Below, one piece after another: positions 7,419-12,594 of a stretch of 13,361 bases of DNA (position 1 is its first letter; each line of letters begins with the position of its first letter). The position numbers and the translations under genes are program-made. The notes under the pieces were generated by a model. The model made no database searches. It worked only from the letters and a program-made list of their open reading frames with translations, and was not told where the DNA came from. The DNA lies in the NCBI GenBank assembly GCA_023251695.1, contig JAHEYE010000052.1, positions 1 to 13,361 on the forward strand. Reading direction: 5' to 3'. The stretch is from Sphingobacteriaceae bacterium. GTDB lineage: Bacteria; Bacteroidota; Bacteroidia; B-17B0; Aurantibacillaceae.

Positions 7419-7873
7419 TTCAGGTATTTCTCCTTGTGAAGTTCTTCCGCTTCCTCAATTGAATGGGATTTCGAAAGATCCCCTTCTTTTTTTGCCATTT
7501 CACTTAAACGATGAAAATATTTGGAGAGAATGGCAATGTCCTCTTCGTTAAGATCCTCCACGTTGATTAAACGGTTACTGGGACCCTTTAGTGAAGCAAT
7601 GAGTTCGTTTAATTTCAAGTGAATTGCTTTTGAGTCCTTATTTTGTGCGCGCTGTATCAGGAAAACCATCAAAAAAGTTATTATAGTTGTGCCAGTATTA
7701 ATTACCAACTGCCAAGTATCTGTAAAATAAAACACCGGGCCGGTTATCAACCAAATGACAATAATAAGTAAGGCCAAAATAAACGCAGAAGAACTGCCGG
7801 TAAATTCTGTGCAATAATGGGAGATACGCTCAAAAAAATTAGTTTTTTTATAATAATTATCATCGGTGTTCAT
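7415..7873 (-). CDS. Low-affinity iron permease family protein
   Basis: This 152-residue inner-membrane protein starts at the ATG at 7873 (MNTDD); a GTG two codons upstream (7879) is an alternative. It has two hydrophobic helices at about 30-50 and 56-74. The hallmark GPVFYFTDTWQLVINTGTTI, followed by TFLMVFLIQ, identifies the Iron_permease family related to yeast Fet4. The C-terminal half (80-152) is charged, helical and presumably cytoplasmic. Metal transport by the short bacterial members has not to my knowledge been well shown, so the name is a family label. It is probably the last gene of the leftward doxX-usp operon, 51 bp after protein B. Its stop overlaps the response-regulator stop by 3-4 bp on the opposite strand, with no terminator between them. 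Confidence 0.88.
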   Translation of the reverse strand: MNTDDNYYKKTNFFERISHYCTEFTGSSSAFILALLIIVIWLITGPVFYFTDTWQLVINTGTTIITFLMVFLIQRAQNKDSKAIHLKLNELIASLKGPSNRLINVEDLNEEDIAILSKYFHRLSEMAKKEGDLSKSHSIEEAEELHKEKYLN

Positions 7874-7924
7874 TACCACTTGATGTTTTTCATGATCGTA
7901 TCAAAATCTTAAATTTATTTTGCA

Positions 7925-8296
7925 TTAACGTGCCAAACTACTTAACTCCCTACCTTCTTCATTCTGGCGTTTTAAAGACCAGTCATCGGTAACGCTTGTT
8001 TCAATCCATGAACGGCCGGATTTACGGAACACTTGGGCAGATATACCAAATACATCTTGAAAAAGTTGCTCCAAATTAGCCACAGACATATTTTCCTTTA
8101 TTATTATACCACCTTCATTGTGTTGTTTGCTTGCTTTTTTAAAAGTTAAATCGGAGCTAAGCATATCACTCTTTGCATTCCCGCCATGTACTCCGTGTTT
8201 ATGTTTAAAAAATTCCAATTTTAGGAAAGGAAACATTTTGTTAAACTCATCCTTCACATCAGATAGCTTCTGATTATCGCTAATTGTCAATATCAT
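7925..8296 (-). CDS. Conserved small protein B (paralogue of 4584-4934)
   Basis: This 123-residue protein of unknown function aligns with protein A over its whole length. Shared elements are ISD-x2-KL near the start, EFNKMFPFLKLEFF (A has EFSKQYPNLKIEFY), LEQLFQDVFGI in the middle, KSGRSWIETS and the SL-x2-QN end. The central region (about 35-60) has HKHGVHGGNAK, rich in His and Gly, where A has KPHKKGG. No signal peptide or membrane helix is visible. It starts 10 nt after the TerB-like gene and is followed by the iron permease family gene, so it is an internal operon gene. Both paralogues being downstream of FNR-like boxes points to a common condition of use. I cannot assign a biochemical activity. 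Confidence 0.85.
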   Translation of the reverse strand: MILTISDNQKLSDVKDEFNKMFPFLKLEFFKHKHGVHGGNAKSDMLSSDLTFKKASKQHNEGGIIIKENMSVANLEQLFQDVFGISAQVFRKSGRSWIETSVTDDWSLKRQNEEGRELSSLAR

Positions 8297-8306
8297 AATT
8301 TACAAT

Positions 8307-8717
8307 TTACTTGTTTGCCAAGGTCTTTGAAATCTCATTCATTTCTATTCGGATAGTATCAATTATGTTTTTCTCATTCTTTTTTGAATAAGCTAAAGCA
8401 ACAGCCTCTAATAATTTAATTGAATTTTTAATTAGTTGCTCATCTCCCGGTTCAAAATTAGTATGAGCAAAGCGGGTGTACGATTTTATTATATCGCTAG
8501 CAGGCGGATGCTTTTCTTCAGTTGTATCAAATTCAAAATCCACGTAGAAAGCCTGATTCATTCCTGATGAATCAACTGTTGGCTCATGATAAGCCATTTC
8601 CTTTAATACAAATTGATGTAGTTTTTCTTTTTCTTCAGACTGTACGGTGCCGTCAGCTGCAGCTACTGCATATACTAACTTACCTAATTCTTTGTAATAC
8701 TGCTTGATATTTTTCAT
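8307..8717 (-). CDS. TerB-like helical protein
   Basis: This 136-residue protein looks like a TerB-type (tellurite-resistance B) fold. The N-terminus YYKELGKLVYAVAAADGTVQ followed by SEEKEKLHQFV has the ADG-x5-EE pattern (A21-D22-G23, E28-E29), where acidic residues can bind divalent metal. A shorter acidic insert (about 46-75) is followed by C-terminal helices. No signal peptide or transmembrane segment is present. It sits 18 nt after usp and 10 nt before protein B. TerB-like proteins are associated with envelope stress and metal sensing, but no ter operon is present here, so a tellurite role should not be assumed. The fold call rests on the N-terminal third. Confidence 0.7.
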   Translation of the reverse strand: MKNIKQYYKELGKLVYAVAAADGTVQSEEKEKLHQFVLKEMAYHEPTVDSSGMNQAFYVDFEFDTTEEKHPPASDIIKSYTRFAHTNFEPGDEQLIKNSIKLLEAVALAYSKKNEKNIIDTIRIEMNEISKTLANK

Positions 8718-8735
8718 TTTATATGTTTTAAATTA

Positions 8736-9539
8736 TTAATCGTGAATTGCCATTACAGGTACCTTTGATGCATAAACCATTTTTTTGGTATGGGATTCGG
8801 CAAATAAATTATAAAGTACCGAATGTCTTTTACTGAGAATAGCTATCAAATCAGCCTTATTTTTTTTGCAATAACTAACCACTCCTTTCTCCATTTCCTT
8901 TGATTTTACTGTATTTACTTCATGCACAATGCCGTTAATCTTTAATTCCTTTTGCCGAGGTATAAATAATTCATCTTCCATCCGGACCCATAAAACCTTA
9001 AGTTTTGCCCCTGAGTGTTCAGTAAATTTTTCAATTTCACCAAGTGATGAATGGTATAGCTTTTCGTTATTATCGACACTAAGCAGAACCGATTTTAAAT
9101 TGTGTTTCCTGTATTTTTCAGGAACAATAATTACCGGTGCTTTAATACGACCTGCAATATCGGTGCTATGACTGCCGTAAATAAGTTTTTCCATTTTTGT
9201 TTTGGATGCCAAGCCCATCACCACAGCTTCAACACGATGTTTCGCAACAAAATCTTCAATCTCAATTTTAAAAGAACCACTTGTCAAAAGAGATTCTATA
9301 GAAACATCAGGAAATACTTTTGCAATCTTTGCAATGAATTTTTGCAATTTCTCTCCGTTGTACTTTTTTTGCGATTCGAAAGAAATAAAATACAAACCAC
9401 TATTTGAATGCACAACTGGTATATCAAATAGATTTAATACAGTAAGCTTGCAATTTAATTTTTGTGCGAGCATGGCTGCATAAAGACCAGCGTTCAAAGA
9501 CGAAGGTGTAAAATCAGTTCCTGTAATAATTGTTTTCAT
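8736..9539 (-). CDS. Universal stress protein, two UspA domains
   Basis: This 267-residue protein has tandem UspA folds (about 1-138 and 147-267). Domain 1 starts with D9 (ITGTDFT) and shows a loop G109-x2-S112-x9-G122-S123, the same Gly-to-Ser change as in the Usp at 1203. Domain 2 ends with AESHTKKMVYASKVPVMAIHD and lacks the Gly-rich motif. Its ATG overlaps the stop of the doxX-like gene by one base (TAATG), indicating translational coupling, and it lies in the leftward operon fed by the double-box promoter at 10008-10043. Sequence divergence from the first Usp is large, so the two are old paralogues. Expected role is stress survival under energy or oxygen limitation; molecular partner unknown. 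Confidence 0.93.
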   Translation of the reverse strand: MKTIITGTDFTPSSLNAGLYAAMLAQKLNCKLTVLNLFDIPVVHSNSGLYFISFESQKKYNGEKLQKFIAKIAKVFPDVSIESLLTSGSFKIEIEDFVAKHRVEAVVMGLASKTKMEKLIYGSHSTDIAGRIKAPVIIVPEKYRKHNLKSVLLSVDNNEKLYHSSLGEIEKFTEHSGAKLKVLWVRMEDELFIPRQKELKINGIVHEVNTVKSKEMEKGVVSYCKKNKADLIAILSKRHSVLYNLFAESHTKKMVYASKVPVMAIHD

Positions 9540-9961
9540 TATTTCAATTTTAGTTTAATTAAGTAATCCAAACTCAGTTTATCATTTTCCAAAGGGAGTA
9601 GCAATAATAAAATCACGAGCATAAAACGCGGAAAAACATGTTTCAAATCCCACATTGGTTCTACTAAAGAAAAAGCAAAACACACCAGAATCAAATCAAT
9701 ACCCAAAGCACATAATGTGTAATTAGTTAATATACCAAAGATCAAAAAGATGCCGCCCAAAAACTCTACTATACTTGTATAATAGGCCACAAAACTTACC
9801 AAAGGCCTGCTGATATGGCGCCGTTCTGCATCTCTCGTAAAAGTATCGATAACGCCAGACATCTTTATTTTAAAAATCTTATCATAACCCTGAAAAAAGA
9901 AAAGGATACCTGCGAAAACCCTTAACATACTTTCAGCTATATATAATTTATAATCTGTCAT
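9539..9961 (-). CDS. DoxX-like four-helix membrane protein
   Basis: This 140-residue inner-membrane protein has four hydrophobic helices at about 10-26, 62-79, 82-100 and 111-124, the usual DoxX layout. Family-like features are RVFAGILFFFQGYDKIFK in helix 1 and the EFLGGIFLIFGILT stretch in helix 2-3. DoxX proteins are linked to quinone or redox chemistry and to redox-stress complexes, but the function of this branch is not established. It is the first gene of the leftward operon. The candidate -7 element GATATTTG (9985-9978) would give a leader of only about 12 nt. The next gene, usp, starts within its stop codon. Confidence 0.85.
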   Translation of the reverse strand: MTDYKLYIAESMLRVFAGILFFFQGYDKIFKIKMSGVIDTFTRDAERRHISRPLVSFVAYYTSIVEFLGGIFLIFGILTNYTLCALGIDLILVCFAFSLVEPMWDLKHVFPRFMLVILLLLLPLENDKLSLDYLIKLKLK

Positions 9962-9977
9962 TTGCTTTATTTTGATA

Positions 9978-9985
9978 CAAATATC
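9978..9985 (-). promoter_or_regulatory. Candidate -7 element for the doxX-usp operon
   Basis: On the minus strand the sequence reads GATATTTG, matching TAnnTTTG except for the first base. Its first base is 29.5 bp from the centre of the FNR-like box at 10008-10021. No -33 element is seen; the box occupies that region. Confidence 0.55.
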
Positions 9986-10007
9986 CCGTAATCAATGAAG
10001 TACAAAC

Positions 10008-10021
10008 ATGACAAAAGTCAG
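10008..10021. promoter_or_regulatory. FNR-like box, proximal to doxX operon
   Basis: ATGACAAAAGTCAG is a 5-4-5 palindrome with GAC/GTC half-sites. It is predicted at about -41 for the leftward doxX promoter and about -63 for the rightward promoter of 10097. Confidence 0.68.
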
Positions 10022-10029
10022 TCCGCTTT

Positions 10030-10043
10030 GTGATACTTATCAA
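10030..10043. promoter_or_regulatory. FNR-like box, proximal to the 10097 gene
   Basis: GTGATACTTATCAA is the closest match here to the classical FNR site TTGAT-N4-ATCAA. Its centre (10036.5) is 22 bp from the other box and 28.5 bp from the -7 element at 10065. It is predicted at about -41 for the rightward gene and about -63 for the leftward operon. Confidence 0.7.
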
Positions 10044-10064
10044 AACCCATGGCGGCCGCCCATT

Positions 10065-10072
10065 TACCTTTG
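10065..10072 (+). promoter_or_regulatory. -7 promoter element for the 10097 gene
   Basis: TACCTTTG is a perfect match to the Bacteroidota -7 consensus TAnnTTTG. It lies 25 bp before the ATG, giving a leader of about 20 nt, and 28.5 bp from the centre of the box at 10030. Confidence 0.7.
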
Positions 10073-10096
10073 AGCTATAATCTTAAATAAACACAT

Positions 10097-10474
10097 ATGA
10101 AAACGAACATTATTAATCAACATGCCGAACATACCAAATGGTTAAACGATATGGCCTTTTATAAGGATGAAATCAAGATCATGCAAAAAAGAATTGAGCT
10201 GATAGCTTCCAAAAACACTGCAAAGGATGTACTTCTTAAAATAGAGCATTTCCAAAACCAACTATTTATTCAAGACAGCAATATCAGCAAAATTCAACAT
10301 CACATTAATCATGATGAAAATATCATTCAGAATAGCATTAAAGATAACCCTATCGCATCAGATCACCGTTTAGCTGAAGATCATACTGAAGAACGCGAAA
10401 TGGTGGGGAGTTTTGAGAAAAATTTCAAAGAGTTAAAAACAGAATTGAATTCTTTTTTGAGCAAATACATGTAA
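10097..10474 (+). CDS. Small His-rich helical protein, unknown function
   Basis: I do not recognise this 125-residue protein. It is predicted almost entirely helical, with long charged stretches at about 14-40, 42-80 and 100-123, and no Cys, signal peptide or membrane segment. It contains eight His (9, 12, 51, 68, 69, 72, 90, 96), including HH-x2-H at 68-72, next to acidic residues, so metal binding in a helical bundle is possible but unproven. The ATG at 10097 follows an A-rich leader. The promoter is among the best in the window: two FNR-like boxes and a perfect -7 element, shared divergently with the doxX operon. It is followed by its own terminator, so it is a single-gene unit that is probably strongly induced when the boxes are occupied. 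Confidence 0.85.
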   Translation: MKTNIINQHAEHTKWLNDMAFYKDEIKIMQKRIELIASKNTAKDVLLKIEHFQNQLFIQDSNISKIQHHINHDENIIQNSIKDNPIASDHRLAEDHTEEREMVGSFEKNFKELKTELNSFLSKYM

Positions 10475-10497
10475 AAAATTATTAAATTATTTGTATT

Positions 10498-10523
10498 AAG
10501 CCCCATCTTTTCGGGGCTTTTTT
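10498..10523 (+). terminator. Rho-independent terminator after the 10097 gene
   Basis: AAGCCCC (10498-10504) pairs with GGGGCTT (10513-10519) around an 8-nt loop, and T residues run to 10523. It lies 24 bp after the stop and uses the same GCCCC/GGGGC core as the terminator at 2037. Confidence 0.9.
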
Positions 10524-10532
10524 ATTATCTTA

Positions 10533-10922
10533 ATGCTTGAAATGGAAATAGAGTTTATACTGTATGTGGCTAACCTGGAAAAAAGTAAAAAATTCTATTC
10601 CACCCTGCTTAACAAAGTACCAGCATTAGATGTATCGGGCATGACAGAATTTATGCTCGATGATAAAACAAAATTAGGATTAATGCCTGAATCGGGAATT
10701 AATAAAATTTTTGGGGGGAAAACATCAAATCCAGCTTACGGAAACGGCATTCCGCGCTGCGAACTTTACCTAAAAAGTAAAAATCTTGACCTTCATTATC
10801 AAAATGCCTTAAAAGCAGGTGCCAAAATAATAAGCCAGCCTTCCCCGCGCGATTGGGGAGATTTGGTGGCATATGTTGCCGATCCCGACGGACATATAAT
10901 AGCCTTTGCGCAAAATCTTTAA
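10533..10922 (+). CDS. VOC (glyoxalase/bleomycin-resistance) family protein
   Basis: This 129-residue protein has the single-domain vicinal-oxygen-chelate layout of two beta-alpha-beta-beta-beta modules. Module 1 starts EFILYVANLEKSKKFYSTLL; module 2 carries ELYLKSKNLDLHYQNALKAG and ends in the typical YVADPDGHIIAFAQNL. The usual first metal-ligand His after the N-terminal strand is not present, so it may bind metal differently or not at all. Substrate unknown; cytoplasmic. The start is uncertain: ATG at 10533, or Met4 at 10542 after LE. The 10533 ATG is only 9 bp past the terminator T-run. No FNR-like box or clear -7 element is seen upstream, so it may be expressed by read-through. The stop is immediately before the tandem boxes of the next gene. 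Confidence 0.85.
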   Translation: MLEMEIEFILYVANLEKSKKFYSTLLNKVPALDVSGMTEFMLDDKTKLGLMPESGINKIFGGKTSNPAYGNGIPRCELYLKSKNLDLHYQNALKAGAKIISQPSPRDWGDLVAYVADPDGHIIAFAQNL

Positions 10923-10925
10923 AAA

Positions 10926-10939
10926 CTGACGAGTATCAG
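10926..10939 (+). promoter_or_regulatory. FNR-like box, distal, upstream of the 11017 gene
   Basis: CTGACGAGTATCAG is a 5-4-5 palindrome centred at 10932.5, 23 bp upstream of the second box. It is predicted at about -64, a class I activator position. Confidence 0.65.
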
Positions 10940-10948
10940 TTACTAAAA

Positions 10949-10962
10949 CTGACTTGCATCAA
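10949..10962 (+). promoter_or_regulatory. FNR-like box, proximal, upstream of the 11017 gene
   Basis: CTGACTTGCATCAA is centred at 10955.5, 29.5 bp before the -7 element. With a transcription start near 10997 it is at about -41.5, the class II position of Crp/Fnr activators, and it covers the place of a -33 element. Confidence 0.68.
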
Positions 10963-10984
10963 TTCCGGTACAGGTCCACCATTG

Positions 10985-10992
10985 TACTTTTG
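10985..10992 (+). promoter_or_regulatory. -7 promoter element for the 11017 gene
   Basis: TACTTTTG matches TAnnTTTG exactly and is 24 bp before the ATG, giving a leader of about 20 nt. No -33 TTG-type element is present at the usual distance, which fits a need for an activator. Confidence 0.72.
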
Positions 10993-11016
10993 GTATACAA
11001 TTAAAACCAAAAAATT

Positions 11017-11340
11017 ATGGCAACAATAGCAAAAACATTTAACCAAACTGAATCAAGCAGCTTAAGTCTTACAGCGCGGTATAATAAATTTATTGAAGAT
11101 TTAAAGTTCAGTCATTTCGGGCTGATAAGCATGGCTATCTTAATAGGCAGTTGTATGGGTGGCATTTCGGCAATGTATGTTTTCGAAAACCAAGCACCAT
11201 TATGGCAATTTATAATCGGTTTAACTTTTTCAATGGCGAATTTAGTTGCATGTATTGCTCAGGCACCAACTAAATGGGTATTTAACCTGTTTATTTTATC
11301 GCTTCTGGTTAACTCGATTCTGATTTTAGTTAATATCTAG
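11017..11340 (+). CDS. Small three-helix membrane protein, unknown function
   Basis: This 107-residue protein has an N-terminal cytoplasmic-like stretch of about 33 polar residues and three hydrophobic helices at about 34-55, 62-82 and 87-106. Helix 1 contains ILIGSCMGGISAMYVFE, with Gly/Ala small-residue packing; helices 2 and 3 are linked by a short AQAPTKW turn. I do not recognise a named family. It has tandem FNR-like boxes and a perfect -7 element, and stands alone before the convergent aroA. The strong promoter suggests an abundant inner-membrane protein under inducing conditions, perhaps linked to respiration, which is inference from the promoter only. The ATG at 11017 follows an A-rich leader without a Shine-Dalgarno sequence. 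Confidence 0.85.
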   Translation: MATIAKTFNQTESSSLSLTARYNKFIEDLKFSHFGLISMAILIGSCMGGISAMYVFENQAPLWQFIIGLTFSMANLVACIAQAPTKWVFNLFILSLLVNSILILVNI

Positions 11341-11373
11341 ATTTAAGAGGTTTTAAGGGAATTATCTTAAATC
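11340..11373. terminator. Possible stem-loop between convergent genes
   Basis: GATTTAAG (11340-11347) and CTTAAATC (11366-11373) form an 8-bp stem with an 18-nt loop, overlapping the last codons of aroA. It could end both convergent transcripts, but it has no T-run and is AT-rich. Confidence 0.25.
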
Positions 11374-12594
11374 GAAACCCGCTTGTTGTAAATCGTCCCA
11401 GAATGCAGGATAGGATTTATTTACAACATCCGGGTTTTCTATTTTTAATCCCGGAAATTTAATTGCCAGAGGCGCGAAACTCATCGCCATACGGTGATCG
11501 TTATACGTTTTGATGACAACCTGCTCCGGAATAATTTCTTTCGGTGGAATTAGTTTTAAAGAACTGCCCGTTGCTTCAACACTAGCGCCCAATTTTTCAA
11601 ATTCTGTTTTAAGTGCAAGTATTCTATCCGTTTCCTTTATTTTTAAAGTTTGGAGTCCGGTTAAATTTGCTTTAATCCCCAGGCCAAAACATGTTACAGC
11701 AATGGTTTGTGCACTATCAGGGCAATTCGTAAAATCAAACTCAAACTCTTCAACAGTTCCCTGTTTACTTCTTAAATAAAGTCCCTTTTCGATAAATTCA
11801 GTTCTTACACCAAGCTTGCTGTATATTTCAGGCAAAATTGAATCGGCCTGTAAACTTGTTTCATCCAAAAAATTTAATTCTATCTCCGAATGATTTGTCA
11901 GAGCAGCCAAATTAAACCAGTAAGATGCCGCCGACCAATCGGATTCGACGAGGAACTGATCGTTTAGCATATTAAATGGCGCGGGGCTTACCACTAATTT
12001 CTTTCCGTTAAACAAAACGTAAACGCCAAACAATTTTAAAAGCTCAGAGGTCATATTAATATAAGGAAGCGAAACAATGTTTCCCTTCAAAATTATTTCA
12101 AGATCTTCGCCCAAAGCCGGGGCAATTAACATTAAAGCTGAAATATACTGACTGCTGATACTTCCATCAATTTCAATTCTGCCGCCGTGCAATTTTTTTC
12201 CGTTTATTTTAAGTGGAGGAAATCCTTCCTTTTCCAAATAGGAAATATCTGCTCCCAAACCTTTCAAAGCATTTACTAATTCGGCAATGGGTCTTTGCTT
12301 CATCCGTTCGGAACCCGTGATAATCCAATTACCTTCTTTCACCGATAAATGTGCAGTAAGAAAACGCATGTCGGTTCCTGCATGATTTATATTTACCGTG
12401 CCGGATTTTTTATTCTGAATCTGCCCAAGAGCCTTTGCCAACAAAATTGTATCTTCTGAATCTGATAAATTCCTGAAATAAATGGGTAGCCCCGAAATTG
12501 CTCTTATCATCAACAGGCGGTTGCTAATGCTTTTGGAACCCGGCAATTCAATACGTGTACTTATGTTTCCCTTTGGGGGGAAAATCTGTGTCAT
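11362..12594 (-). CDS. aroA: 3-phosphoshikimate 1-carboxyvinyltransferase (EPSP synthase)
   Basis: This 410-residue enzyme joins shikimate-3-phosphate and phosphoenolpyruvate to form EPSP in the shikimate pathway. Conserved sites are K21-S-x-SNR (PGSKSISNR), SSQYISALM in the first domain, SDWSAASYWF (a Bacteroidota-type version of the E. coli GDASSASYF stretch), the acidic CPDSAQTIA matching E. coli D313, KETDR matching E341, and YNDHRMAM. The PEP-site loop reads H71-A-G-T-D-M-R-F78. It keeps the Gly of E. coli G96 but has His, Asp and Phe where E. coli has N94, A98 and P101. It starts inside the stop of aroB (ATGA, 4-nt overlap), so the pair is co-translated. Length is slightly below the 427 of E. 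coli. Confidence 0.96.
   Translation of the reverse strand: MTQIFPPKGNISTRIELPGSKSISNRLLMIRAISGLPIYFRNLSDSEDTILLAKALGQIQNKKSGTVNINHAGTDMRFLTAHLSVKEGNWIITGSERMKQRPIAELVNALKGLGADISYLEKEGFPPLKINGKKLHGGRIEIDGSISSQYISALMLIAPALGEDLEIILKGNIVSLPYINMTSELLKLFGVYVLFNGKKLVVSPAPFNMLNDQFLVESDWSAASYWFNLAALTNHSEIELNFLDETSLQADSILPEIYSKLGVRTEFIEKGLYLRSKQGTVEEFEFDFTNCPDSAQTIAVTCFGLGIKANLTGLQTLKIKETDRILALKTEFEKLGASVEATGSSLKLIPPKEIIPEQVVIKTYNDHRMAMSFAPLAIKFPGLKIENPDVVNKSYPAFWDDLQQAGFDLR

Noticed and set aside
7880..7901. TTGATGTTTTTCAT, and an overlapping TGATCGTATCA, as another FNR-like box
   Set aside because: The first has the TGA-N6-TCA core but a poor right half-site and lies only 7 bp from the ATG of the iron permease gene, inside an operon gap. 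The second has a spacer one base too short. A few core matches are expected by chance in 13 kb.
8307..8717. Tellurite-resistance determinant
   Set aside because: Only a TerB-like fold is seen; no terC, terD or other ter genes are present, so resistance cannot be claimed.
10046..10061. Vector or adapter remnant because NcoI and NotI sites adjoin
   Set aside because: Only about 13 bp match a cloning-site pattern and the flanking promoter spacing is intact, so natural sequence is more likely. It is kept as a low-interest observation.
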